From: Dendrophyllia cribrosa
Taxonomy: Eukaryota > Cnidaria > Anthozoa > Scleractinia > Dendrophylliidae
Assembly: GCA_024195265.1 (NCBI GenBank)
Contig: JAJLRJ010000013.1
Span: forward strand, 13,278,822-13,342,821
Length of the DNA stretch: 64,000 nucleotides
Reading direction: 5' to 3'
The notes below the pieces were generated by a model. That model worked only from the letters and a program-made list of their open reading frames with translations. It searched no databases and had not been told where the DNA came from. Both the position numbers and the translations under genes were made by a program. The first letter of the stretch is position 1. Every line of letters begins with the position of its first letter. Shown here piece by piece: positions 26,364 through 35,387 of the stretch.

Positions 26364-27083
26364 ATGAGTAACTGTCTTTCTAAGTGTGATTCCTGTGCAG
26401 ACTTAAAGTTGGTAGGCAGCCATATCCAGCCATGCATACAATGCATATTCAAGAGTACGGGCCACAAGATCTGTTCATATCATAAGTTGACAGGCAAGAT
26501 CGAGTCATGCATTAATTGCATGTTCAAAGAGTACTATTCCGCAACTTGTGCAAAAAACAAGTTCGAAGACTACAAGTTTGATACTTGCTCTGACTGTAAA
26601 GTGGCAATGTGCTTTGACGGCATTTTATCTGAACTTGTTTGCCCTCAATGCGGGTCATGCAAGTCAGTTGATGGTATAGATGGCATTCGTTTTGACTACA
26701 AATCAAAAACGAGGGCAATAGTTGGCAAATCCCAGCTAGAACAAAAAATAAAAAAGCTTTTTGAAAATCAGATCGACACAAGAAAAATTGTAGAACGTGC
26801 CGTCTACGTCTACAGCTCTTTACAGCACCTATCACCAAACAACAAAATATTAAGCATTGTGTACTTACTGCTGAAAATACTAGATCTAATCCTTCCCATA
26901 TCATGTCAAGCACGTGATATAATGAAACGAAACCCAGCTTTTAGAACAGCGCGGTACACAAAAATATGCGAGGAAAGTGATAGGGTCTGGGATCTATTTC
27001 TTAAAAAACGAGAACCCACACACATGAACGTCACGCTGCGTCATGCATTTGACGTTCTTTTGTCAAATAAAGCGAGTAGATAG
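26364..27083 (+). CDS. Zinc-ribbon VLTF-3-like protein of E3, 3' end in E2's repeat
   Basis: Starts at ATG 26364 after CCTATAAATAAAA. The N-terminal 100 residues hold many paired cysteines (CDSCADL, CIQCIF, CINCMF, CSDCK) and end in VCPQCGSCKSVDG, a zinc ribbon. The C-terminal part (AVYVYSSLQHLSPNN..LLKILDLILP..VWDLF) aligns by eye with the E2 gene at 40293 (SVYSSIKHYLPHN..IHKILTLILP..WYW), but about 70 residues of the middle domain are missing. Its last three codons, including the stop, belong to E2's terminal repeat, so the true end is lost. Probable late transcription factor relative, likely damaged. Confidence 0.5.
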   Translation: MSNCLSKCDSCADLKLVGSHIQPCIQCIFKSTGHKICSYHKLTGKIESCINCMFKEYYSATCAKNKFEDYKFDTCSDCKVAMCFDGILSELVCPQCGSCKSVDGIDGIRFDYKSKTRAIVGKSQLEQKIKKLFENQIDTRKIVERAVYVYSSLQHLSPNNKILSIVYLLLKILDLILPISCQARDIMKRNPAFRTARYTKICEESDRVWDLFLKKREPTHMNVTLRHAFDVLLSNKASR

Positions 27084-27261
27084 AAGAGGCACGTTCTGGA
27101 CCAGCATTTTTAGGGTGCCGCAAGCACATATAAAACATTAAATGATTAATAGGCCTAGGACCTCCTTTCAGTCGGTCCTGAGCCCTAAAATCATTTAATG
27201 TTCTATATGTGCTTGCGGCACCCTAAAAATGCTTGTCCAGAACGTGTCTCTTCTATCTACT
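27075..27261. repeat. Terminal palindrome of E2, left
   Basis: Two 73-nt arms (27,075-27,147 and 27,189-27,261) are inverse complements with about three mismatches (AGTAGATAGAAGAG.. against ..CTCTTCTATCTACT). The 41-nt centre also pairs partly (CTAGGACC with GGTCCTGAG). The whole can fold into a hairpin of about 85 bp, in the manner of hairpin ends of some linear viral genomes. Role in priming or end protection is inferred. Confidence 0.82.
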
Positions 27262-27441
27262 CAGGCTTCGTCCTTCTTACATCAGCGCAAAACCCGTCAG
27301 GGCAACAACCGATTAGAGCAACCAAAACATAACTGTCAATGAGGCCACCATCCACCTAAACGAAGCTCTATGGAGCACTTGAGGGTTGGGCATAGCTAAT
27401 TGAAAAAATGAACACCCCTTGTATATACCGCAATGGCAAAC
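27075..27441 (+). repeat. E2 left terminal inverted repeat
   Basis: Matches 42,985-43,352 in inverse orientation with only about ten differences, and ends just inside the polymerase start codon (CAATGGCAAAC). It includes the TATATACC promoter-like motif and the terminal palindrome. Confidence 0.88.
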
Positions 27442-27466
27442 GGACCTAATATCGAAAAGGCGCGGG

Positions 27467-27658
27467 TGCAAAGACGTTCGGCCACAATGGCACGAAGATA
27501 TATGGCCGCACTGGTACAAAGGTCTAAGGTCACAATGGCACGAAACCATTTGACCACTGCGGCACAAAGACGTATGGCCGCGATGGCACGAAGACGTAAG
27601 GCCGCGGTGGAACGAAGACGAAAGGCCGCAAAGGTGCAAAGGAATATGGCCGCGGCGG
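27467..27658. repeat. 24-bp tandem repeat, eight copies, at the polymerase start
   Basis: Eight tandem 24-bp units of the form CACGAAGACGTATGGCCGC followed by GATGG, each encoding eight basic residues such as RRRKAAVE or QRRMAAMA. The array lies between the terminal repeat and the polymerase body. It is absent from the E1 polymerase. Confidence 0.9.
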
Positions 27659-30600
27659 GACCCCCACATCTTGAATTCGAACTTCAGGGCCGCGGGTTTC
27701 GTAACTGGCTTCGCAGTTACAAAATGCATGTTCCAGAAGACTTTCATGTGAGGGATCTTCTTATCTTTCACAACATGATCGAGCCTGAACTCCTAAGAGT
27801 GATCAGATCAGAGTCAAACCGCCTTGGCCCTTTAAAGTTTAATTACGGCATCCTGATTAAACTTATAAAAGAAGGGAACAGAGGCGTTGAGCGTGCGGAG
27901 TTCTATTTAAGACAGGTGGTGCCGTCAATCGTTAACATCTTTGACGAGGATGCTGTTAAAAGAACACTCGATATTCATATAAACTGGAAAAGAGAAGAGG
28001 TATCTGAAATCGTTGTAAACGGGTCTGGTTGGACAGTTGCAGGGATAGACACAGTATTCCTTGACGTTGCCCGATATGAGCCAATAAGAGGCGGATCTTA
28101 TTTCCCTCTTCCTCCAGCTCTAAAAGCAAAACATGCCTTAATAAACATCAAAAACAGAGATCGTGCTTGCCTAAGGTGGGCTATGAAGGCTGCGAAATAC
28201 CCAGCCGCGGCACACTCAGATAGGCCCAGTAGTTATCCAGTAGACGATGGACTTGACTTTACAGGCATTTCCTTCCCAACGCCGTTGCATGAAATACCGA
28301 AGGTTGAGAAGCTCAATAACATTGCAATCAATGTTTTAGGCTGGCAGAACAACAAAGTTGTTACCTATCACGTCAGTGAGATGAAAGGTGAGGAAATTCC
28401 ACGAATCAATGTTATGCTCATAACAAAGATAGACCCTCGCACCTTCGAAACAATTAATCACTACTGCCTCGTAAAGAGCCTAGACAGACTTCTCCGATCA
28501 CAACACTCACCGGGCCAACACGCACACTTCTGCGTGAGATGTTTGCAAGGCTTCTCAACGGAAGCACTTCTCGAAGACCATCAAGTCTATTGCAGAGGGG
28601 CTTCAAACCGCCCAACAAGAGTCGAGATGCCGAAGAAAGGCGAAAACATCCTTCGCTTTAAGAACTACCAAAAACAGATGAAGGCGCCGTATGTGATATA
28701 TGCCGACTGTGAGAGCCTAATCGAAAAGCTAGACGCGCGCATCCCACCCAAGGAACAAAGCAGCACCACAAAGACCGAGGTCCACAAGCCCTGCGGGTTT
28801 TCCTTCGTGGCCGTCAGATCAGATAGCGCGGTTGGCCGGCCTTTCATATACCGAGGAGAGAACCCTGTTCGTGAGTTTCTAGCCGCTCTTCTTAGGGCTG
28901 AAAATGAGATACGCGAGGTTCTCAAGCATAAGGAGCCCCTGCACATGACAGGGCCCGATTGGAGTGACTTCAACAAAGCCACGGACTGCCATATTTGTGG
29001 CAAGTCTCTACTCGTACGCAACGCAAGGGACGAGCACGAGTTCTTCCATCCAGAAACAGGAGAGTACTGCGGCAAGGTACACAGGTACACGAAGGCTCCT
29101 GGAAGTGACAGTAGTTGTTACGGAGAGTTTCTAAAACTCACAACACGAGACGAGCGTGGAAGATATAAAATCGGCAAGTGGGCAAAGAGGCAGGAAAAGT
29201 CAGAGATGGAGTCCCCAGAGGACGACTGTAGATATTGTGGCAGGCCTCTTCTGCGCGAATGTTACAGAGATGCGGTAATAGACCACTGCCACATCACTGG
29301 TAAGTATCGCGGGGCTGCCCACAACACATGCAACGGAAGTTACTTCAGAATCAATCCCAAGAAAATGATTATCCCAGTTGTCTTTTACAACTTGAAAGGC
29401 TACGACGTTCACCACCTGATGCAGAAGATCGCTGAAGTAGGTTCTGAACTGAAATGCATCCCCACAACAATGGAGAAGTACATCTCTTTCTCTATGGGGA
29501 AGCTTAGGTTCATAGACAGCTGCCAGTTTATGCAACAAAGCCTCGACAGCCTTGTCACATCAAACAAACCAGAGGCCTTCGAGATTCTGAAACAACTGGA
29601 AGCGGATCCAGCAAAAAGAGGCCTTTTACTCCGAAGGGGCGTCTATCCCTACGAGTACATGGATTCCTTCGAACGTTTCGAGGAAACCTCCCTTCCACCG
29701 AAGGAGGCCTTCTACAGCAAGCTCAAAAAGGAGCACATCACAGACGATGATTATGAGCACGCGCAACGAGTGTGGGAAGCCTTCGAATGCGAGAATCTCG
29801 GGGATTATCACGACATCTATCTCCTAACGGACGTCCTCCTCCTTGCGGACGTGTTTGAGAACTTCAGGAAGACATGCCTCAAGAACTACCGCTTAGACCC
29901 AGCGCATTATTACACCAGCCCGGGTTTGAGTTGGGATGCGTTGCTGAAAAAAAACGGCCGTAGAGTTGGAGCTTCTGACCGACTACACAATGCAGCTCTT
30001 TATCGAGAAGGGGACGAGAGGTGGCATCTCCACAGAGATGAAGCGCTACTCCAAGGCGAACAACCCATACCTCAGCGACTATGACCCGGAGAAGGAGAAG
30101 TCTTATCTCCTTTATCTCGATGCAACCAACCTCTACGGTTGGGCCATGAGTCAGCCGCTTCCAGTTGGCAAATTCAGGTGGGCCCGAACAATGCCTACCG
30201 AGGAGCAGATCATGAACATGGGCCCAAGAAGGAAAACAGGCTGCATTCCTCGAGGTGGACCTGGAGTACCCCCAGCATCTACACGACAAACACAACTCTT
30301 ACCCACTCGCACCAGAGGCGTCTCAAGTTCCAAACGAGTGGATGTCGCCATATCAAAGATCCTTGCGAGAGAGTTGAACCTGGGGAAGGACAGGACAAGC
30401 AAGCTGCTCCTCACGTTGAAGGATAAGGAAAGATATGTCCTTCATTACCGAAATCTCCAGCAATATCTCAGTCTCGGAATGAAACTCAAAAAAGTGCACA
30501 AGGCACTGACTTTCGAGCAGAAGGATTGGATGGAGCCCTACATCAGACTTAACACAGAGCTCAGAAAGAAGGCAACGTCAGACTTCGAGAAGAACTTCTT

Positions 30601-30659
30601 CAAGCTCATGAACAACTCAGTCTTCGGCAAGACGATGGAGAACCTCAGAACCAGAGTCG

Positions 30660-30775
30660 ATGTAATGTAATGTAATGTAAATCTTTATTTAAACAAGGAG
30701 AATCATCAGTTAAGTTAATAATTAAAAATTAAAACTTGTACAACTGCTTTACATGATTGCCGTGTGGGATGTGCC
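30660..30775 (-). mobile_element. LINE/SINE 3'-end insertion in the E2 polymerase
   Basis: Begins with four TAATG units followed by TAAATCTTTATTTAAACAAG; read on the minus strand this is an AATAAAGATTTA end with an ATTAC microsatellite tail, typical of CR1/L2-type LINE or SINE 3' ends. The polymerase frame resumes after it (GCGCCTGGTGCGATCGG), and the E3 copy is uninterrupted at the same point. GATGT/CATGT at its edges may be the target duplication. Confidence 0.65.
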
Positions 30776-31478
30776 ATGTGCGCCTGGTGCGATCGGATGA
30801 GGAAGACAAGCTTCGGAAGCTGCTCGCCAACCCTCTCTATGCAAGGAGCGCAATCTTCTGTGAAACCCTCGCTGGCATCAAGATGCACAAAGAGAAGATC
30901 AAAATGGACAGGCCAGTCTACACAGGCATGTGCGTGTTGGATCTCTCCAAGACGTTGATGTACGACTTCTATTACTTCTATCCAGATCGGAAATACGGCC
31001 CGAACTGCCAGCTAATCTACACTGACACAGACAGCCTGCTCCAAGAAATCAAGACAGAGGACGTGTACAAAGACATGGAGGCCAACATTGACGAGTTTGA
31101 CACGAGTGATTTCCCGAAGGATCACCCTCTTCACAGCCAGAAGAACAAGAGGGTTGTCGGCAAGATGAAGGACGAGTGCGCGGGCGCTCCAATCTCGGAG
31201 GTGGTGTGCTTACGCTCGAAGATGTACTCAATCTTGCTTGAAAGCTAGAAGAACATCAAAAAAGCGAAAGGCACGACTAAGGTTGTGACTAAGAAGGAGA
31301 TCACACACCAGAACTACAAGGACGCCCTCTTCAAAAAGGAGGCTTTCAAACACGGGATGGACATGCTTAGAAGTGAAGATCATCAGATCTACGGTGTGCA
31401 TCTAAACAAAACAACGCTCTCGCCATTTGACTCAAAGCGCTGGATTAAGGAGGATGGCGTCCACACGCTGGCATATGG

Positions 31479-32468
31479 TCACAAAGATATCGGCGACAAC
31501 TGAGTATCTGGCGACACAACCATCAGCTCCTCACGGACGAAGCCCCGCTTGGGCCCATCCAAAACATAGTATACGACCGGCTCGTTTGGTTTGGTAACAA
31601 CCTTTTCAATGTTGTAGACCTTCATCGACCAGATTGGATCGGTCGCCCGCCTACCACCGCCTTCCAGCTCGCCAGGCTGATACAAATATCTCACACTCAC
31701 CCGGGGGAGCTTCTTCTCCTTTTCCCCCACTGGTCTCGAATAGGGGGTGGAGGGTTTGGATGAAACGGCCCTCTCCTTCACTGCTTGCGCGGGCTTCTTG
31801 CCAGTCAATCTGGTCACTTCATTGTTTAAGGCAGATACAACGTCTGGCAGCCTTCGTACCCATTCAGTCGATCTCTGACCAGATGGAAGGCGCATTTCAA
31901 CCGCATACTGGTGCCCAAACAACCTTTCTGCTAGGGTTCGGTTGAATCTTTCAACTATCGCTTGGTCTCTGTGGATATCAACACGTCCACGACGAATAGC
32001 AGGTTTGTTATCCCTAATAGCCTTCGTCACAGCGCCCATAAATTCACGCCCAGGGTCGACCTGCAATAGTTGTGGCCATTTCAATGGCCCGCGTCTGTAA
32101 ATCTTCTGAAAGGCTTTTGAAACCTCTAGAGACTCTTTCGATGTCAAGGGCTCTGCTTCTTTGTAACGGCTAGCCACATCGACAACCGTCAAAGCATATT
32201 TGTAAAGCTTTCTCCCGCGAGGAAGTTTGTCGTGAGGCAAAAAAAGTAGATCTGCTTGATGTACAGCATTGGGCGTGAGGACATCAAACTTTGGCCGAGG
32301 GATGTGGCGTGGCGCTGGGAGGTAAACCTGCCAAAGGGCTTGCTTGATGAGCCACTTTTTTGCCACATCATCAGAGACCTTAGCTGCTGCGGCTAGCTTT
32401 TTTACAGCGGCAATGCCTTTCCAATAGCCTTTGGGACTATAGTAGATCTTTGAGAGTTTGGCATCCAT
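31479..32468 (-). CDS. E2 integrase, 329 aa, without chromodomain
   Basis: Intact frame from ATG 32468 (AATATATATGG). Retroviral-type DDE integrase with catalytic D73 (HQADLLF), D138 (QVDPGREF) and E173 (IVERFNRT), a D-34-E spacing. The N-terminal 50 residues (IYYSPKGYWKGIAAVKKL to KKWLIKQALW) are the usual Polinton N-terminal helical region. After the core, a C-terminal SH3-like segment (YLYQPGELEGGGRRATDPIW, YNIEKVVTKPNEPVVYYVLDG) replaces the chromodomain seen in E1. It overlaps the polymerase end by 25 bp, tail to tail. It could still be functional. Confidence 0.92.
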   Translation of the reverse strand: MDAKLSKIYYSPKGYWKGIAAVKKLAAAAKVSDDVAKKWLIKQALWQVYLPAPRHIPRPKFDVLTPNAVHQADLLFLPHDKLPRGRKLYKYALTVVDVASRYKEAEPLTSKESLEVSKAFQKIYRRGPLKWPQLLQVDPGREFMGAVTKAIRDNKPAIRRGRVDIHRDQAIVERFNRTLAERLFGHQYAVEMRLPSGQRSTEWVRRLPDVVSALNNEVTRLTGKKPAQAVKERAVSSKPSTPYSRPVGEKEKKLPRVSVRYLYQPGELEGGGRRATDPIWSMKVYNIEKVVTKPNEPVVYYVLDGPKRGFVREELMVVSPDTQLSPISL

Positions 32469-32481
32469 ATATATTTAGGTT

Positions 32482-32911
32482 TTAAAGAAAGCGAAAAGCT
32501 GCATACCCAAGGGCGAGCGCGCCAGTGCCGATAAACAAGAGCTCGCCTTGCTCCTGCTGTGGGCCGGGCTTATAGAAGTCAGAGAACACTGGTTCTTTGG
32601 GGGGGTTCTATTTGTTGGTCCCGATGGGTTTGGTTGTAGAGAACCAGAGCTTGGTCGGTGTCTTAGAAGTTTTGTTTCGCTTTATCTTTGAGCCGATCAT
32701 TGGTTGCAACCCAGTCGAGGAGCTTTGTGCGGTCTTTCTGATATTTGGCGTAGGCCGCTTGATAGGCCTCAAGGGCTTTGTCGTGCCTGATCTTCTCATC
32801 CAGTGCGACTTGGCCGTTGTCGTCGGATAAATATTTTGCAAGATAATTGCCTCCAGTGAAAGCGGCTGCATTGAGAATTGCTCCACCAACCATAATAGCG
32901 ATTGAGGCCAT
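32482..32911 (-). pseudogene. E2 small membrane-anchored protein, two breaks
   Basis: Starts at ATG 32911 after TATACATATACAGACGATAACA. The N-terminus is hydrophobic and glycine-rich (MASIAIMVGGAILNAAAF), followed by a coiled helix (HDKALEAYQAAYAKYQKDRTKLLDW). TAA at about 32,663 and a length change in the G7 run 32,599-32,605 separate it from a C-terminal membrane segment (LLFIGTGALALGYAAF) that precedes the stop at 32,482. The E3 copy at 51394 has the same architecture with one stop. Family unknown; likely a virion membrane protein. Confidence 0.6.
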
Positions 32912-32944
32912 TGTTATCGTCTGTATATGTATATGTATATGTTT

Positions 32945-33166
32945 TTACATTGAGGTTGGAAGGATTTTCTGGTCCTCAAGGTATTTCTTGAGCGCGATGC
33001 TCCCAGCCATGGCGGTCGTGAACTTTACGTAATTCATGAGATTCGCGCTGGGGTCAGCTGTGAGGTTTTCCTTGATCGTCTTTCGGCCAATCCATCCAAT
33101 ACCGGCGACAAGGCCAGTGATTGTTGCAGCATCGAGCAAAGATTTCACGAGCTTGTTGTCAGACAT
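32945..33166 (-). CDS. E2 small membrane protein, 73 aa
   Basis: Intact frame from ATG 33166, 4 nt after TATATATACACC. Two hydrophobic stretches, TITGLVAGIGWIG and FTTAMAGSIAL, separated by a basic loop, suggest a two-pass membrane protein. A homolog occurs in E3 (about 51,160-51,372) but is broken. Conservation between the two related elements suggests it is a real gene. Function unknown. Confidence 0.6.
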   Translation of the reverse strand: MSDNKLVKSLLDAATITGLVAGIGWIGRKTIKENLTADPSANLMNYVKFTTAMAGSIALKKYLEDQKILPTSM

Positions 33167-33183
33167 GGTGTATATATATGATT

Positions 33184-33348
33184 TTAAATTTCGGTCGACT
33201 CCTCATCATGCGCTGTGTTTGTGTTTGTGGTTAGCTGTGTTGCTAATTGCCAAACTGTTTTAAGGACGGTTATGTTGACATTAACCAAAACAAGAAGAAT
33301 ACCTCCGATTGCAGCCCCATTTACGAAACCTTGTATGATGTTTACCAT
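33184..33348 (-). CDS. E2 single-pass membrane protein, 54 aa
   Basis: ATG 33348 is chosen because ACATATATACTCACACA precedes it, as for other E2 genes; the upstream in-frame extension lies in the neighbour. One hydrophobic segment (AAIGGILLVLVNVNITVL) is followed by a polar tail (TNTNTAHDEESTEI). The gene is missing from E3 through a deletion. Function unknown. Confidence 0.5.
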   Translation of the reverse strand: MVNIIQGFVNGAAIGGILLVLVNVNITVLKTVWQLATQLTTNTNTAHDEESTEI

Positions 33349-33376
33349 TGTGTGAGTATATATGTGTTTTTTTATT

Positions 33377-33827
33377 TTATTCCATCTCACGAATTCTTCG
33401 TCTCGGTGGCCTCTGTGTGGGTGGAGGAGTTTGAACCTCATTCACCTCTGCTGCCGGCGCAGGGGCTGGGGTCTGGTTGCGCCCAAGTGTCTTCATAATG
33501 GCTTCACGTTGGTAATACACACCCAAAGCGGATACAATCACGCCGGCAGCCGTTAGAATGTAGAAGCCAGAGTTGTTGCTGCTCTCTGTGTGGTCGCTGC
33601 CAGTGGCTGTGTTTGTAGCCTGGCTTGGATCATTTTTCGACGACTTTGTTGCTTCGGCAGCCTGTTTTTTTGCCTCTCTTGCCATACGATTGCGCTCTGC
33701 TAGTCTCTGCAACACGACCAGGGCTTTTTGCTGGAGCAGTCTTTGGGGTATCAGAGGTAACGTGCGTGTTGGTTGTAGTTGTTTCTTCAGGTATCGTCGG
33801 TAACGTTTGCCCTGCGTGTGTCTCCAT
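33377..33827 (-). pseudogene. E2 single-pass membrane protein with proline-rich tail, one break
   Basis: Starts at ATG 33827 (TATATATACCACACGATGG). The first frame gives a polar threonine-rich N-terminus ending in KSPGRV; the second, open from about 33,715, gives RNRMAREAKKQAAEA, a membrane segment (FYILTAAGVIVSALGVYY) and a proline-rich basic tail. The E3 homolog at 50713 is uninterrupted over this stretch, so a one-base length change near 33,712 is likely. Predicted type I or III membrane protein of the virion. Function unknown. Confidence 0.58.
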
Positions 33828-33905
33828 CGTGTGGTATATATAAAAAAAATTATCTACCAGGTTCCTACCAGGTTCCTACAAGGTTCCTTTCAGGTTCTTG
33901 TCAGA

Positions 33906-34487
33906 TTATTTGTCAACTTCATCAATTCCTTCTAGGGGGTAGCCTTCACTGTCTCTGCTTTGGGGTGCAGGAGAAGGAGGAGGAGGAGTGGGTGGCAGCT
34001 CCTTTTTGAGGCCGATGTATTTTGTAGGGATCAGAACAGCACCTGCCAACGCTAACAATTTCCCGCATCGCAGTGCAAGGTTTCCAGCAAGAGATGACAA
34101 TTCATGTTGGATAATGTAGTCATTTTTGAGTTCTTTCTGTAGCCCTTTCACATCGTTAATCGGAACAACCATGCCAGCGCCTTTGGTTACGAGCATTATA
34201 ACGCTGTCAATCAGAGACTCAGTCGTCTTGTTGCCGACGTAGGCTTCATACCTTTTGTTGTATTTTTCAACCTCGTTATCCGTCAGGCGTTTCACTTGCT
34301 CGTGTGTTAGATGGACACCTATAGTTTCTTTTGATTCGCCAGCCGAGACAAGAACTGCCAGCTTCTCGCGTTGAGCTGGAATGTTATCTACAGGAAGCGC
34401 TGATGGCACGGAGCTATCAGGAGCCGACTCCAGCAGCTGCATGAGTTCATTCATTGCTGCCTCGTCTTCAGGGTTTGCGTGTGCCAT
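33906..34487 (-). CDS. E2 conserved protein with hydrophobic helix and proline-rich tail, 193 aa
   Basis: ATG 34487 follows ATATATATATACA directly. Layout: acidic N-terminus, helical middle (HLTHEQVKRLTDNEVEKYNKRYEAYVG kept in E3), hydrophobic region at about 105-165 (LIDSVIMLVTKGAGMVV, KLLALAGAVLIPTKYIG) and a proline-rich tail (PPTPPPPSPAP). The E3 copy is damaged by a deletion and a retroposon. Likely a membrane-associated virion protein; no known domain recognised. Confidence 0.58.
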   Translation of the reverse strand: MAHANPEDEAAMNELMQLLESAPDSSVPSALPVDNIPAQREKLAVLVSAGESKETIGVHLTHEQVKRLTDNEVEKYNKRYEAYVGNKTTESLIDSVIMLVTKGAGMVVPINDVKGLQKELKNDYIIQHELSSLAGNLALRCGKLLALAGAVLIPTKYIGLKKELPPTPPPPSPAPQSRDSEGYPLEGIDEVDK

Positions 34488-34506
34488 TGTATATATATAT
34501 GTGTTT

Positions 34507-34746
34507 TTAAATTTCAATCATTTTCTTGATGTCAGGCAAAAGCTTTTCAACCTCCTGTAAGAGCGAGGCCATGGTGTCTGGTGTCTCAGTGAGTTTCAAA
34601 GGATAGCGGCTAAGAAGCATGATACGCAGATCATCCTCACAAGGGGCTTTAATAATTTTGAACTGCACTGCGTCTGTCTTGGCCTGTAATTTGACCAAAA
34701 TCTGGTAAAAAGCTGTTAGCTTGTGAAGCTTGGTGGGGGCGTTCAT
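34507..34746 (-). CDS. E2 small helical protein, 79 aa
   Basis: Intact frame from ATG 34746, after ACACATATATACTCTGAGCC. The product is short and helical (LHKLTAFYQILVKLQAKTDAV, TMASLLQEVEKLLPDIKKM) without membrane segment. The E3 copy at 49761 keeps its sequence well until its end, which is fused to the next gene by a deletion. Conservation between elements supports a real gene. It lies beside the ATPase, so an assembly role is possible. Confidence 0.58.
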   Translation of the reverse strand: MNAPTKLHKLTAFYQILVKLQAKTDAVQFKIIKAPCEDDLRIMLLSRYPLKLTETPDTMASLLQEVEKLLPDIKKMIEI

Positions 34747-34769
34747 GGCTCAGAGTATATATGTGTTTT

Positions 34770-35369
34770 TTATATTTTCACTTCAATCCCATATGGATGA
34801 CGCAGAGAGAAAACTAGGTGGGAAAACTTGCGCCCCTTAACCCGAGCAATAAGCTCTTTGTACTCCTCGTGTGAGAGCTCGCCGACGTAGTCTTCGAAGA
34901 TGGCCTTCGTTGTTTTGCTTGATGGGGTGTAAAAAAGCACGATTGCTGCCACGTTTTCCCTAAAAGGTTTCGAAATGCTGGTTTTCTGTTGGGTGATCAC
35001 CCACACTGAGATGCCGCTGTGACGCGCGCTGAAACCGAGTTGCACCAGCTGGCCCGTGCGGCCTTTCACGTCTTTCGAAGCGGCGCAATCATCGAGAATG
35101 ATGAGCGTGTTAGTCCCGTTGAAATGAAAACTTGCTAGAGTTAACCACCATTCAATCTCGTGCTGCTTGCAGTCTATAACGAAAATTCGGGGCTCATTAT
35201 CCACAAAACCATCGTAGGTCTTGTTGTTGACAAAGGTTGGGCATAGGAGAACGATATAATCAAACTTGCCCCTGAAGGGGCCACGGAGAAGGTTTATGAG
35301 ATACTGTGTTTTGCCAGAGTTAGTCGGCCCAATTATTAGGGCATTGAAGGGCAGCTTTCGTGGGTCCAT
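34770..35369 (-). CDS. E2 FtsK/HerA-type genome-packaging ATPase, 199 aa
   Basis: Intact frame from ATG 35369 after TTATATATACACA. Walker A is GPTNSGKTQ (residues 14-22), Walker B LIILDDCAA (about 90-98), and the sensor-like glutamine motif is WVITQQKTS (about 128). These are the marks of the Polinton/adintovirus packaging ATPase that pumps DNA into the capsid. Length is normal for the group. Neighbours are the hexon gene and a row of small virion-type genes on the same strand. Likely functional by sequence. Confidence 0.92.
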   Translation of the reverse strand: MDPRKLPFNALIIGPTNSGKTQYLINLLRGPFRGKFDYIVLLCPTFVNNKTYDGFVDNEPRIFVIDCKQHEIEWWLTLASFHFNGTNTLIILDDCAASKDVKGRTGQLVQLGFSARHSGISVWVITQQKTSISKPFRENVAAIVLFYTPSSKTTKAIFEDYVGELSHEEYKELIARVKGRKFSHLVFSLRHPYGIEVKI

Positions 35370-35387
35370 TGTGTATATATAATTTTC

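Larger units (their letters stand above)
27433..31503 (+). pseudogene. polB: E2 family B DNA polymerase, several breaks and an insertion
   Basis: Starts at ATG 27433 inside the terminal repeat, 8 nt after TATATA. The N-terminus has eight 8-residue basic repeats (residues about 12-75). Motifs: C2HC finger HFCVRCLQGF, exonuclease I YADCES, endonuclease-VII-like DHCHITGKYRGAAH, exonuclease II NLKGYDVHHL, palm A DATNLYGWAM (about 30,118), B KLMNNSVFGKTMEN (about 30,605) and C YTDTDS (31,018). Breaks: a length change in the A run 29,947-29,954; a compensating pair at about 30,245 and 30,370; an insertion at 30,660-30,775 between motifs B and C; and TAG at 31,246-31,248. It ends in convergent overlap with the integrase. 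Non-functional as it stands. Confidence 0.9.

Noticed and set aside
27075..27261. Two Polintons joined head to head, with the palindrome as the junction of two terminal repeats
   Set aside because: The same palindrome with the same asymmetric centre is present at both ends of E2, and sequence outside it is not the start of a second E2-like terminal repeat. A terminal hairpin within one repeat is simpler. I keep the alternative in the finding.
30245..30375. Arginine/serine-rich insertion in the E2 polymerase
   Set aside because: The odd stretch is an out-of-frame reading between two compensating frame changes; an alternate frame of the same bases gives polymerase-like sequence.
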